DNA from: Candidatus Siliceabacter maunaloa
GTDB lineage: Bacteria > Actinomycetota > Thermoleophilia > Solirubrobacterales > Solirubrobacteraceae
Assembly: GCA_024330185.1 (NCBI GenBank)
Contig: JANDLV010000013.1
Coordinates: 1 to 64,000, forward strand
Length of the DNA: 64,000 bases
Direction of reading: 5' to 3'
Shown: positions 45,790 through 56,888 of the stretch, in pieces
Position numbering within the stretch: position 1 is the stretch's first letter
Layout: each line of letters starts with the position of its first letter
Notes under the pieces: model-generated
The model's input: the letters and a program-made list of their open reading frames with translations, nothing else
Told to the model about the DNA's origin: nothing
Database searches by the model: none
Made by a program: the position numbers and the translations under genes

Positions 45790-46737
45790 ATGGCCACCAT
45801 GGCACCCAGCTCTCTAACAACACGTCCGGCCCTGGCGGCGACCCAGGCGGGCGCGCTGGCCTGCTGGCATTGGATCGGTCGCGGGGACGGCAAGGCCGCC
45901 GACGAGGCGGCCACAGCGGCGATGCGCGCGAGCCTGGCCGGCGCGCCCGGCCGGGGTACGGTGATCATCGGCGAGGGCGAGAAGGACGAGGCGCCGATGC
46001 TGCACAACGGCGAGCAGGTCGGCGACGGCGACGGGCCGGAGTTCGACATCGCCGTCGACCCACTGGAGTGCACCGACCTGTGCGCGGCGGGCCTGCCGGG
46101 CGCGCTGACGACCATCGCCATGGCCCGCAGCGGCTCGATGTGGTCGCCCGGGCCCGCCCTCTACATGGACAAGATCGTGGTGGGGCCGGCGGCCCGCGAG
46201 GCGATCGACCTGCGCGCCACGCCGGAGGAGAACCTGAGCGCCATCGCGCAAGCGCTCGGCCGGCCCGTCGAAGAGCTCACCGTGGTGGTCCTCGACAAGC
46301 CGCGCCACGAGACGCTGATCGCCCGACTGCGCGCGGCCGGCGCGGCGGTCTCCACCCCCCCGGCGGGCGACGTGGCCGGCGCGCTCGCCGCGTTGCTGCC
46401 CGACGGAGGCGCCGACATGCTGATGGGCGTCGGCGGCACGCCCGAGGGCGTCATGACCGCGTGCGCCGTCGCCGCCATGGGCGGCGGCATGCAGGGTCGC
46501 CCCGCTCCCCAGCTCGACGAGGAGGTCCAGGCGCTGGCCGAGGCCGGCATCGACACCGAGTGCGTGCTCGGGCTCGAGGAGCTCGTGAGCGGGCCGGCGC
46601 TGTTCGTCGCCACCGGGGTCAGCGGCGGCGGGCTGCTGCGCCGGCCGTGGCTCGCCGGCGGCCAGCAGCACACAGAATCGATCGTCATCGCGCCGGACGG
46701 GGTCCAGCGCATCGTGGAAGGAGCAGCGCAGCAATGA
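45790..46737 (+). CDS. glpX: Class II fructose-1,6-/sedoheptulose-1,7-bisphosphatase
   Basis: The 315-residue enzyme shows the GlpX metal and substrate motifs GEGEKDEAPMLHNGEQVG, DIAVDPLECTDLC and MGVGGTPEGVMTACAV. It dephosphorylates FBP and probably SBP in the regenerative phase of the Calvin cycle. Its position as first gene of the RuBisCO operon favours the cycle role over gluconeogenesis. ATG 45790 is preferred over the upstream ATG 45748 because the promoter candidate lies between. It overlaps the aldolase gene by 4 nt (ATGA). Confidence 0.92.
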   Translation: MATMAPSSLTTRPALAATQAGALACWHWIGRGDGKAADEAATAAMRASLAGAPGRGTVIIGEGEKDEAPMLHNGEQVGDGDGPEFDIAVDPLECTDLCAAGLPGALTTIAMARSGSMWSPGPALYMDKIVVGPAAREAIDLRATPEENLSAIAQALGRPVEELTVVVLDKPRHETLIARLRAAGAAVSTPPAGDVAGALAALLPDGGADMLMGVGGTPEGVMTACAVAAMGGGMQGRPAPQLDEEVQALAEAGIDTECVLGLEELVSGPALFVATGVSGGGLLRRPWLAGGQQHTESIVIAPDGVQRIVEGAAQQ

Positions 46738-47773
46738 CTACGACTCAGCCAGGACCGACAGAGGCGACCGCCCGGGCCATGGTGGCCGAGGGCAAGGGCA
46801 TCCTCGCGGCCGACGAGAGCAACGGCACCATGGACAAGCGTCTCGCGCCCGTGCTCGACGCACGGCCCACCGAAGAGGACCGCCGCGCCTTCCGCGAGCT
46901 GATGTTCACCACGGCGGGCGCAGAGGGCCACATCAGCGGTGCGATCCTCTACGACGAGACGATACGCCAGAGCGCCAGCGACGGCACGCCCTTCCCCGAG
47001 CTGCTCAACGCCCAGGGGATCATCCCCGGGATCAAGGTCGACACCGGGGCCAAGCCGCTCGCCGGTTCGCCGGACGAGAAGGTCACCGAGGGGCTGGACG
47101 GGCTGCGCGAGCGCTTGGAGGAGTATCACGCGCTCGGCGCGCGCTTCGCCAAGTGGCGCGCCGTCATCGCCATCGGCGACGGTCTGCCCACCAGCCGCTG
47201 CATCGACGTCAACGCCCACGCGCTGGCGCGTTACGCCGCCCTCTGCCAGGAGGCCGGCATCACGCCGATCGTGGAGCCCGAGGTCCTCATGGATGGCGAC
47301 CACACGATCGACACCTGCGACGACGTCACCCAGCGCACGTTGCGCGTCGTGTTCGCGGCGCTGGTAGATCAGGGCGTCGCACTCGAGGGGATCATCCTCA
47401 AGCCCAACATGGTGCTCTCCGGCAAGGACTGCGGGCACCAGGCCGACGTTCAGGAGGTCGCGGCCCGGACGCTGCTCTGCCTGCGCCGCGTCGTACCCCC
47501 GGCGGTCCCCGGCATCACGTTCCTGTCGGGCGGCCAGAGCGACGAGGACGCGACGGCCCACCTGGCCGCGATGAACGCCATCGGCGGCCAGCCCTGGGAG
47601 CTGAGCTTCTCCTACGGCCGCGCGCTGCAGGCGACGCCACTGGAGCGGTGGCGTGGACAGTCCGCCAACGTGGCCGCGGCCCAGGCCAGCTACCTCGAGC
47701 TCGCGCAGGCCAACGGCGCGGCGCGGCACGGACACCACCAGCCGGCGAGTGAGCACGCAGTGGCACCCGCCGC

Positions 47774-47777
<4 letters not shown>
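46734..47777 (+). CDS. Class I fructose-bisphosphate aldolase
   Basis: The 347-residue protein matches the Schiff-base (class I) aldolase family: GKGILAADESNGTMDKRLAP at the N-terminus, ARFAKWRAVIAIGDGLPTSRCI, and the Lys-bearing GIILKPNMVLSGKDC followed by TFLSGGQSDEDATAHLAAMN and FSYGRALQ. It condenses triose phosphates to FBP, and in the CBB cycle also erythrose-4-P with DHAP to SBP. It overlaps both neighbours by 4 nt. Class I aldolases are rarer in CBB operons than class II. Confidence 0.94.
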
Positions 47778-49976
<2,199 letters not shown>

Positions 49977-49990
49977 CGCGGAGGCTTTCC

Positions 49991-50461
49991 ATGCGCATCA
50001 CCCAGGGAACGTTCTCGTTCCTCCCCGACCTCACCGACGAGCAGCTCGAGGCGCAGATGCGCTACGCGCTGCGCAACGGCTGGGCCATCATGGTCGAGCA
50101 CACCGACGACCCCCACCCGCGCAACGCGTTCTGGGACATGTGGGACCAGCCCTTCTTCGACCTCGCGGAGGATGACTCCGAGGAGGTCATGGACCACATC
50201 CGTCAGGCGCGCGAGGGGCTGCCCGAGCGCTACGTCAAGGTCGTGTGCTACGACGCTTCGCTGGGCCGCCAGTCCAGCATGCTCTCCATCATCGTGCAGC
50301 GTCCCAGCGACGAGCCCGGGTTCCGGCTCGAGCGCCGGGAGACCCATGACCGCACGATCGACTACCAGCTGCATCCCTACGCGCAGGAGGACCCGGCCGG
50401 CCGGCGCTACGGCCAGACCGGGAGCCACAACGGGGCCGGGCCGGACGGAAGCCCTCTGTGA
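49991..50461 (+). CDS. cbbS: RuBisCO small subunit, red type
   Basis: The 156-residue subunit starts at [45 protein letters not shown], with [11 protein letters not shown] in the middle. The C-terminal extension ([21 protein letters not shown]) is the one that red-type small subunits use to line the holoenzyme's central pore. It begins 14 nt after cbbL behind a GGAGG site and overlaps cbbX (GTGA). Confidence 0.95.
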   Translation: MRITQGTFSFLPDLTDEQLEAQMRYALRNGWAIMVEHTDDPHPRNAFWDMWDQPFFDLAEDDSEEVMDHIRQAREGLPERYVKVVCYDASLGRQSSMLSIIVQRPSDEPGFRLERRETHDRTIDYQLHPYAQEDPAGRRYGQTGSHNGAGPDGSPL

Positions 50462-51507
50462 GCACCGGCAGGAACCGCCTGACCGGCAAGTCGCGACTGG
50501 ACACCCACGGGCGGCCGCTGGACCCCGAGGAGGAGGACGAGGAGCTGGGCGAACCGCCTGGACCGGCGAGCCGCGAGGAGGTTCTCGAGGTCGTGGCCGA
50601 GCTCGACCGCGAGCTCGTCGGCCTGCAGACGGTAAAGGCCCGAATCCGTGAGCTCGCGGCGCTGCTGCAGGTCGACCAGCTGCGTCGCGAGGCGGGTCTG
50701 TGCGCCGACCGGCCGACGCTGCACATGAGCTTCACCGGCAGCCCGGGCACGGGGAAGACCACGGTGGCGCTGAGGATGGGGCAGATCCTGCACCGGCTCG
50801 GCTACCTCCAGAAGGGCCACCTCGTCGCGGTGACCCGCGAGGACCTGGTCGGCGAGTACGTCGGACACACCGCCCCCAAGACCCACGAGGCCATCAAGCA
50901 GGCCCACGGCGGCGTGCTGTTCATCGACGAGGCCTACTACCTTCACAAGCCGGAGAACGAGCGCGACTACGGGACGGAGGCCATCGAGATCCTCCTGCAG
51001 GCGATGGAGAACGATCGCGACAAGCTCGTGGTGGTCCTGGCGGGCTACCGCGAGCGCATGGAGCCGTTCTTCAGCGCCAATCCCGGCATGGGCTCGCGCG
51101 TGGCCCAGCACGTGCACTTCCCCGACTTCTCGATCGAGGAGCTGGCGGAGATCGCGCGCAGGATGCTCCACCAGCAGGACTATCGCTTCACCGAGGAGGC
51201 CGAGGAGGCGTTCGGGGAGTACGTGGAGCTGCGCAAGCAGCGACCGCGCTTCTCCAACGGCCGGTCGATCCGCAACGCCCTGGATCGTGCGCGCATGCGC
51301 CAGGCCAATCGCCTCTTCGACCGGGAGGATGGCAAGCTCTCCCGTGAAGAGCTCGAGACCATCGCCGAGGAGGACATCCGGGCCAGCTCGCACTTCGACG
51401 AGGTGTTCGACGAGGGCGAGACAGATCCCGCGAGGGAGGACTCCGAGGGAGAGGCTTCCGAGGCCGAAGCGCACCCCAACGGGCAGTCCGTCCCAACCGG
51501 TAGCTAG
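50458..51507 (+). CDS. cbbX: CbbX, AAA+ red-type RuBisCO activase
   Basis: The 349-residue protein starts at GTG 50458. The core has Walker [15 protein letters not shown], Walker [31 protein letters not shown], and [23 protein letters not shown] with its pore and arginine-finger region, all CbbX hallmarks. It remodels sugar-phosphate-inhibited RuBisCO by pulling on the large-subunit C-terminus, and is allosterically switched on by RuBP. An acidic N-terminal arm and a Glu-rich C-terminal tail extend beyond the usual core. Confidence 0.95.
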   Translation: MSTGRNRLTGKSRLDTHGRPLDPEEEDEELGEPPGPASREEVLEVVAELDRELVGLQTVKARIRELAALLQVDQLRREAGLCADRPTLHMSFTGSPGTGKTTVALRMGQILHRLGYLQKGHLVAVTREDLVGEYVGHTAPKTHEAIKQAHGGVLFIDEAYYLHKPENERDYGTEAIEILLQAMENDRDKLVVVLAGYRERMEPFFSANPGMGSRVAQHVHFPDFSIEELAEIARRMLHQQDYRFTEEAEEAFGEYVELRKQRPRFSNGRSIRNALDRARMRQANRLFDREDGKLSREELETIAEEDIRASSHFDEVFDEGETDPAREDSEGEASEAEAHPNGQSVPTGS

Positions 51508-51516
51508 GAGACCCAC

Positions 51517-52473
51517 ATGCCCCGACCCATCATCCTCGGCGTCGTCGGAGACTCCGCCGCCGGCAAGACCACGATCACCCGCGGCCTGGTCCGGCTGCTC
51601 GGCGAGGAGCACGTCACCCACGTGGCGTGCGACGACTATCACCGCTACGACCGCAAGCAGCGCGCGGAGCGCCAGATCACCCCGCTGCACCCCGAGTGCA
51701 ACTACATGGACATCATGGAGCAGGACTTCCGTCACCTGCAGGAGGGCCGGGCGATCCTCAAGCCCGTCTACCAGCACAAGGACGGCACCTTCGGCGCTCC
51801 GGTCTACGTCAAGCCCAAGCAGTTCACGGTGATCGAGGGGCTGCTCGGCTACCACACCGAGGCCCTGTGCGACTGCTTCGACGTGCGCGTGTTCCTGGCG
51901 CCGCCGGAGGACCTGCGCCGCCAGTGGAAGGTCCAGCGCGACTGCTCACGGCGCGGCTACACCACCGACCAGGTGCTCGAGGAGCTCGACCGCCGCGAGC
52001 CCGACTCCGAGGTGTTCATCCGCCCGCAGCAGCGCCGCGCCGACCTCGTCGTCTCCTTCCAGCCCGGCGATCGCTCGGACCAGGCGCACCTCGACGCGAA
52101 GATCGGGCTGCGCGAGGGGCTGACCCACCCGGACCTCTCGCCGTTCGTCGACGACAACGGCGGCCTGAGCCTCACCGAGCGCCCGCACGAGCACTCGCTG
52201 TGGGTCCCGGGGGACATCGATCCCGCACGCGGGTCCGAGATCGAGGAGGCGATCTGGGACAGGATGCACTTCGCCAGCCACCTGCGCTCCGAGCGCCTGG
52301 GCGAGTTCACGGTCGGCACCGAGCTCCGTCGCTCGGAGTCGCTGGCCCTCGTCCAGGTCCTGATCCTCTACCACCTCGTCACCGCCCGGGCAGCCGTCTC
52401 GCTCGGCGGCGAGGGCACGCGCAACGACAAGGTGCCCGAGGATGCGAGCGTGGCGCAGGCAGCCAAGGTGTAA
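51517..52473 (+). CDS. prkB: Phosphoribulokinase
   Basis: The 318-residue kinase has the P-loop GVVGDSAAGKTTI, the ribulose-5-P binding region VACDDYHRYDRKQRAE, and TPLHPECNYMDIMEQDFRHLQEGR. VIEGLLGYHTEAL and RDCSRRGYTTDQVLEEL with the catalytic-base region complete the fold. It makes RuBP for RuBisCO and completes the cycle-specific enzyme set. The gene begins 10 nt after cbbX with GGAG just upstream. The regulatory cysteine pair of plant-type enzymes is not evident. Confidence 0.95.
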   Translation: MPRPIILGVVGDSAAGKTTITRGLVRLLGEEHVTHVACDDYHRYDRKQRAERQITPLHPECNYMDIMEQDFRHLQEGRAILKPVYQHKDGTFGAPVYVKPKQFTVIEGLLGYHTEALCDCFDVRVFLAPPEDLRRQWKVQRDCSRRGYTTDQVLEELDRREPDSEVFIRPQQRRADLVVSFQPGDRSDQAHLDAKIGLREGLTHPDLSPFVDDNGGLSLTERPHEHSLWVPGDIDPARGSEIEEAIWDRMHFASHLRSERLGEFTVGTELRRSESLALVQVLILYHLVTARAAVSLGGEGTRNDKVPEDASVAQAAKV

Positions 52474-52504
52474 GGAAGCGACAAAGACCCATAGACCATT
52501 GCTA

Positions 52505-52520
52505 TGTATCAAATGATACA
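52505..52520. promoter_or_regulatory. 16-bp palindromic operator candidate TGTATCA-AA-TGATACA
   Basis: A perfect 7-bp inverted repeat with a 2-nt centre sits 29 nt before the CBS-protein ATG in very AT-rich sequence, in sharp contrast to the surroundings. Its shape resembles GntR-type operators. It may control the CBS/USP pair separately from the CBB operon. Confidence 0.5.
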
Positions 52521-52549
52521 AGCGATGGCTCGACCCGCGCCACGCGGTT

Positions 52550-52978
52550 ATGACTGTGTCCATGCTCGTACGCGACGGCATGAACGAGATCGTGGTCACG
52601 GTGGGCCCCGATCACACATTGCGCGAGGCCGCCCGCCGGATGCACGAGCGCGGCGTGGGCGCCGCCGTGGTCCTCGACACCGATCAACCCGGCGCCGGGA
52701 TCATCACCGAGCGCGACCTGCTCACCTCCACCGGGCTCGGGCAGGACGTCGACGAGGAGCTGGTGCGCGACCATCTGTCGACCCTGCTCGTCTACGCGGT
52801 GGCCGACTGGTCACTGGAGCGGGCCGCCGAGGAGATGACCCGCGGCGGCTTCCGCCACGTGATCGTCATGGACGGCTCGGAGGTCGTGGGCATCCTCTCG
52901 ATGCGCGACATCGTGCGCTGCTGGACGCAGGACGGCGCCAGTTGCGACGTGGCGGCGGTCGAGGCGGCGAGCGCATGA
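52550..52978 (+). CDS. Tandem CBS-domain protein
   Basis: This 142-residue protein has two CBS repeats: MLVRDGMNEIVVTVGPDHTLREAARRMHERGVGAAVVLD...GIITERDLL, then LLVYAVADWSLERAAEEMTRGGFRHVIVMDGSEVVGILSMRDIV. CBS pairs usually bind AMP, ATP or NAD(P)H as energy sensors. It follows prkB by 76 nt and overlaps a USP-like gene by 4 nt. A role in sensing adenylates for CO2 fixation is inference. Confidence 0.9.
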   Translation: MTVSMLVRDGMNEIVVTVGPDHTLREAARRMHERGVGAAVVLDTDQPGAGIITERDLLTSTGLGQDVDEELVRDHLSTLLVYAVADWSLERAAEEMTRGGFRHVIVMDGSEVVGILSMRDIVRCWTQDGASCDVAAVEAASA

Positions 52979-53403
52979 CCCGCGTTCTCGTCGTGGCCAA
53001 CCGGACCGCCGCCACGCCGAAGCTGCTGGCCGCCGTCCGCGAGCGTGCACAGCGCAGCCCCGCGACGTTTCACCTCGTCGTGCCCGCCACACCTCGCGGC
53101 ATGCATCGCATCGTCGACCCAGAGGTCAGCGGACGGGACGCCGCGCAGGAGAACCTCCAACTGGCGCTTCCGCTGCTCGCGGAGGCAGCGGACGGCCCGG
53201 TCGACGGCCATGTCGGCGACGCCGATCCGCTCATGGCGATCCAGGACGCGGTCCATGACGGCGACTACGACGACATCATCATCTCCACCCTGCCTTCGCG
53301 CCTGTCACGCTGGATGCACCTCGACCTGCCCAGCAAGGCGCGGGCCCTCGGCCTGCCGGTGGTGCACGTCGAAGGTACCGCCGTGGTGACGGAGGCGGCC
53401 TGA
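52975..53403 (+). CDS. USP-like small alpha/beta protein
   Basis: The 142-residue protein has a Rossmann-type alternation (TRVLVVANRTAATPKLLAAVRERA, FHLVVPATPRGMHRIV, MAIQDAVHDGDYDDIIISTLP, KARALGLPVVHVEG), resembling universal stress proteins but without the clear G-2x-G-9x-G(S/T) ATP motif. It overlaps the CBS gene by 4 nt, so the two proteins are probably partners. It converges on the LysR gene 6 nt away. Confidence 0.7.
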   Translation: MTRVLVVANRTAATPKLLAAVRERAQRSPATFHLVVPATPRGMHRIVDPEVSGRDAAQENLQLALPLLAEAADGPVDGHVGDADPLMAIQDAVHDGDYDDIIISTLPSRLSRWMHLDLPSKARALGLPVVHVEGTAVVTEAA

Positions 53404-53409
53404 CCCGAC

Positions 53410-54306
53410 TCAGGCGTTACCGGGGACGGCGCTGGGAGCGAACGCCATGAACTCGGCCACGGCCGGGCGGACGGGGCCGACCGCGGAGCACAGCACCCAC
53501 CAGCGGCGCGTGGCCGGAGGCTGGATCAGCGGGATCATGCCCAGCCACCCCGACTCCAGCTCGACCTGCACCGTGGCGCGGGAGATGAGCGAGACGCCGA
53601 GCCCCGCGCGCGCGGCCTGCTTGATCGCGCCGTTGGAACCCAGGGTCAGCGTCCGCGGCTCGAGCCCCGCGGCGGCGATGAATCGCTCGTTGAGGGCCCG
53701 CGTGCCGGAGGTCTCCTCGCGCAGCAGCCACGTCCGGTCGCCGAGCCGCTGTGCGGACATCGGCTCGCAGCGAGCGAGCGGATCATCAGGCGCGGTGACC
53801 AGCACGATCTCGTTGTCCATCAGCGGCAGCGCCTCGAGCCGCCCCTCGGTGGGCGGCTGGCCGGTGATCGCCACGTCGGCTCGATGGTCGAGCACCGCTT
53901 CCAGCACAGCGGTGCTGTTGCCGACCTCGAGCACCAGCTCGAGCTCGCGGCGGCGCTCCGCGAACGCCTTCATCAGCGGCGGCACGAACGACTCGGCCGC
54001 CGTCGTGACCGCGATGATCCGCAGGCGCCGCTCAGCTCCCGCCGCGGCCTCGCGGGCGGCATCGCGCCCCTCCGCGAGCAGGCCGATGACGTCAGCCGCG
54101 TACGGGGCGAACGCCTCGCCGGCGGCGCTGAGCCGCACGCTGCGGCCAGAGCGCTCGAGCAGTTCCTCGCCGACCTCCCGGTTCAGCGCCGCCAGCGCCG
54201 CCGAGACCGACGGCTGCGTGACGACCAGCGCGTCGGCCGCCGCAGTGATCGAACCCCCGCGTACCACCGCGAGGAAGCTCGTCAGTTGGGTGAGCGTTAT
54301 CGCCAC
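53410..54306 (-). CDS. LysR-family regulator, candidate CbbR
   Basis: This 298-residue protein has a LysR winged HTH (LTQLTSFLAVVRGGSITAAADALVVTQPSVSAALAALNREVGEELLERSGRSVRLSAAG) and a periplasmic-binding-fold effector domain (LRIIAVTTAAESFVPPLMKAF, ELELVLEVGNSTAVLEAVLDHRADVAITGQPP). CbbR proteins are LysR members sensing RuBP, ATP or NADPH. Position beside the operon suggests this role. It is not divergent from cbbL as usual, but last in a leftward unit with fabF and a channel-like gene, so the CbbR call is inference. Confidence 0.8.
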   Translation of the reverse strand: MAITLTQLTSFLAVVRGGSITAAADALVVTQPSVSAALAALNREVGEELLERSGRSVRLSAAGEAFAPYAADVIGLLAEGRDAAREAAAGAERRLRIIAVTTAAESFVPPLMKAFAERRRELELVLEVGNSTAVLEAVLDHRADVAITGQPPTEGRLEALPLMDNEIVLVTAPDDPLARCEPMSAQRLGDRTWLLREETSGTRALNERFIAAAGLEPRTLTLGSNGAIKQAARAGLGVSLISRATVQVELESGWLGMIPLIQPPATRRWWVLCSAVGPVRPAVAEFMAFAPSAVPGNA

Positions 54307-54338
54307 GTCGGTGCGGATGCTCGCACAGTGGGCGGCGC

Positions 54339-55679
54339 CTACTCGCGGGCCCCATCGGCCCGCGCAGTCGATCGTTCCGCCGACTCGAACGGGTGGATGG
54401 CGCCGCTGCGGTCGACGAGGTAGAGCGCGCCCTCGTAGGGAAACGCCTCATGAGCCTCGTAGCCCAAGGCCGACGCCGCCAGTGCGGTTCCAGCGATGCG
54501 GTAGACGTCGCGGACAACGCCGAGGTGGAACAGCGAGCGCGTCTCGCTCGTGTTGTCTCCGTCTCCCGCCCGAAGGGTGAGGTTCAGGTCGTCGCCGCGC
54601 AGGCCCTCCGCCGCGACGACGATGGCGATGTTCTCGACCTCGTCCGAGGTGACCGCCGCGACCGCGCGCGCGCCGTCGATGGACAGACGCCGCAGTACCT
54701 GCTGGTCGCTTCCGTTCGCGACCACGACCGGCACCCGCTGCTCCTTCGCCCGGGTGACGTTCTTGGCCTCGCGGTCCAGCTCGACGGCGACCACGGGGAT
54801 CCCGAGGTCACGCAGGAGCCCGCAGAGACGCAGACCAACCTGCCCTAGGCCGACGACGATCACATGGTCGCGGCGGGGGACGGCCGAGCGACCGACGATC
54901 CCGGTCAGGCGCGGGTCGAGGAGCCTGTTGACCAGGCCGGCCGTCAGCACCGCGGTGAACCCGAGCGTGAACAGGATCGCCACGGTCGAGAAGAGCTTGA
55001 ACCAGTCCGCGCCCTCGTCCGCCGCAGCACTCGGCCCCACGGTCACCGTCACCTTGGCGATGGAATAGAGGGCGTCGACGACCGAGAGACCGGCTGCGGC
55101 CATCGTCACCACGGTCTCCAGGACCAGTACGCCGAGGACGCCGAGGAGGCCGGCCACCAGGATCTGGGCGCTGGAGTCGAACGGGCGCACCAGTCCCCTC
55201 AGTCCGGTGGCGACCCTGCGCCGACGTCTTGGCGTGGACCACGTCTGCGCGATGTGCTGCGGCTCGTCGTCGATCGCCCTGACGCCGTCGGCGCCGTCGG
55301 CGCCGCGGACCACGGAAAGCAGGCCGGGATCCAGGCAGGGCCCCGCGAAGGCCGGCGCGACGACGTCGGCCATGGAGAGGACGTGCACGCTGTCCGCCCT
55401 GCAGCGCAGGTGCGCCGCGACTCCCCGGTCGAAGATCGTCACGAGCGCCGGGAGGTCGGGCCGGATGTGCGCGACGACCAGCGCGAGGCGCAGCGCCAGG
55501 TGATCGAGGCGCGAGGCCACGACGACCCGATCGACGGGGTCGGTCAGGGCGGCGCGGACCTCTTCGTCGCCCGGCTCGCTCAGCCGGCGGACCTGCGCTC
55601 CCCCAGCCCCCAGGGCACGCTCCGTGGCATCCGCCAGCCGCCCCTCGCCGATCAGCAGGACGCACGGGCGCCCCGTCAT
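54339..55679 (-). CDS. Two-helix channel-like protein with flanking RCK/TrkA-N domains
   Basis: The 446-residue protein starts at ATG 55679, overlapping the fabF stop (ATGA). An N-terminal Rossmann-like part (GRPCVLLIGEGRLADATERALG) is followed by two membrane helices (ILVAGLLGVLGVLVLETVVTMAA and FKLFSTVAILFTLGFTAVLTAGL). Between these lies a pore-loop-like VTVTVGPSAAADEG, reminiscent of a K+ filter TVGYG but altered. A TrkA-N domain follows (HVIVVGLGQVGLRLCGLLRDLGIPVVAVELD). It may be a CASTOR/POLLUX-like or related ion channel. Ion selectivity is unknown. Confidence 0.75.
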   Translation of the reverse strand: MTGRPCVLLIGEGRLADATERALGAGGAQVRRLSEPGDEEVRAALTDPVDRVVVASRLDHLALRLALVVAHIRPDLPALVTIFDRGVAAHLRCRADSVHVLSMADVVAPAFAGPCLDPGLLSVVRGADGADGVRAIDDEPQHIAQTWSTPRRRRRVATGLRGLVRPFDSSAQILVAGLLGVLGVLVLETVVTMAAAGLSVVDALYSIAKVTVTVGPSAAADEGADWFKLFSTVAILFTLGFTAVLTAGLVNRLLDPRLTGIVGRSAVPRRDHVIVVGLGQVGLRLCGLLRDLGIPVVAVELDREAKNVTRAKEQRVPVVVANGSDQQVLRRLSIDGARAVAAVTSDEVENIAIVVAAEGLRGDDLNLTLRAGDGDNTSETRSLFHLGVVRDVYRIAGTALAASALGYEAHEAFPYEGALYLVDRSGAIHPFESAERSTARADGARE

Positions 55680-56878
55680 GAGGCGCGAAGGCACACCACG
55701 GCGTTGTGACCCCCGAATCCGAAGGCGTTGGAGATCGCGACCGCTCCGTCGGCCTTCTTCGCCCTGAGCGGGCGTGCCCGGGGCACGTAGTCGAGGTCCA
55801 TCCCCTCCTCCCGCTCCTCCCAGCCGACCGTCGGCGGCGTCACGCCCTCGCGGAGGGCCAGCAGGGTGAGGATCGCCTCGATCGCGCCGGCCGCGCCCAG
55901 GACATGGCCGGTCACCGACTTGGTCGACGACACCGGAACCCGCTTGGCCGCCTCTCCGAGCGCCTTCACGATCGCCATCGTCTCCGCGCGATCGTTGAGT
56001 GGCGTCGAGGTGCCGTGGGCGTTGACGTAGTCCAGGTCATCGGGCCCGATGCCCGCATCCTCGAGCGCCCGCTCTATCGCCCGGGCCGCGCCGCTCCCCT
56101 CCGGCTGGGGCGCCGTGATGTGGTGTGCGTCCGAGGTGGCACCGAAGCCGATCACCTCGCCGAGCTCGGCCTGGCCGCGCTTCGCAGCGGTCTGCGCATC
56201 CTCGAGCACCAGGACGCCGGCCCCCTCGCCCATCACGAAGCCGTCGCGGCGTGCGTCGAAGGGACGGGAGATGCCCGACGGCGACAGCGCGCCCATGTTG
56301 TCGAACGCCGCCCGCGCGAGCGGGGTCAGGCCCGCTTCGGCCCCGCCGGTCACGACGGCGTCGGCCTCACCCGTGCGGATCAGGCGCGCGGCCGCGCCGA
56401 TCGCGTCCGCGCCGGCCGCGCACGCCGAGGCCACGCTGTGGGACGGGCCCCTCAACCCGTAGCGCAGCGCCAGCGTGCCCGCGCTCGCGTTGGGCATCAT
56501 CATCGGCACGAGCGCCGGGGAGACCCTCCCCGCGCCCTTCTCGCGCAGGACGTCCTGACCGGCTTCGACGGTGGCGATCCCGCCGACTCCGGTGGCGATG
56601 ATGCAGCCGACGCGCTCTGGATCGATCGTCGGACCGTCCTCGAAGCCCGCCTGGGTGAGCGCCTCCTGCGCGGCGGCGATCGAGAGCTGGGTGAACCGAT
56701 CGGCTCGCCGGGCCTCCTTCTTGGAGAGGAAGTCGGTCGCGGCGAACTCGTCACAGCGACCCAGGCCGTCCTCGATGCCCGACTCGCCGGCGACCCAGCG
56801 CTTCAGGCTGCCGTCCGCGCCGACGCCCAGAGGCGTGACCGCCCCGACGCCCGTGATGACCACCCGACGGCGGCTCAT
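55676..56878 (-). CDS. fabF: Beta-ketoacyl-ACP synthase II
   Basis: The 400-residue condensing enzyme has RRVVITGVGAVTPLG, active-site Cys in SVASACAAGADAIG, first His in VNAHGTSTPLND, Lys in SSTKSVTGHVLGAAGAIEAI with the second His, and AISNAFGFGGHNAVV. It elongates acyl-ACP with malonyl-ACP. It is adjacent to a multidomain carboxylase that could supply malonyl-CoA. It overlaps the channel-like gene by 4 nt and follows the coiled-coil gene by 10 nt. Confidence 0.95.
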   Translation of the reverse strand: MSRRRVVITGVGAVTPLGVGADGSLKRWVAGESGIEDGLGRCDEFAATDFLSKKEARRADRFTQLSIAAAQEALTQAGFEDGPTIDPERVGCIIATGVGGIATVEAGQDVLREKGAGRVSPALVPMMMPNASAGTLALRYGLRGPSHSVASACAAGADAIGAAARLIRTGEADAVVTGGAEAGLTPLARAAFDNMGALSPSGISRPFDARRDGFVMGEGAGVLVLEDAQTAAKRGQAELGEVIGFGATSDAHHITAPQPEGSGAARAIERALEDAGIGPDDLDYVNAHGTSTPLNDRAETMAIVKALGEAAKRVPVSSTKSVTGHVLGAAGAIEAILTLLALREGVTPPTVGWEEREEGMDLDYVPRARPLRAKKADGAVAISNAFGFGGHNAVVCLRAS

Positions 56879-56888
56879 CGCGCCTCGA

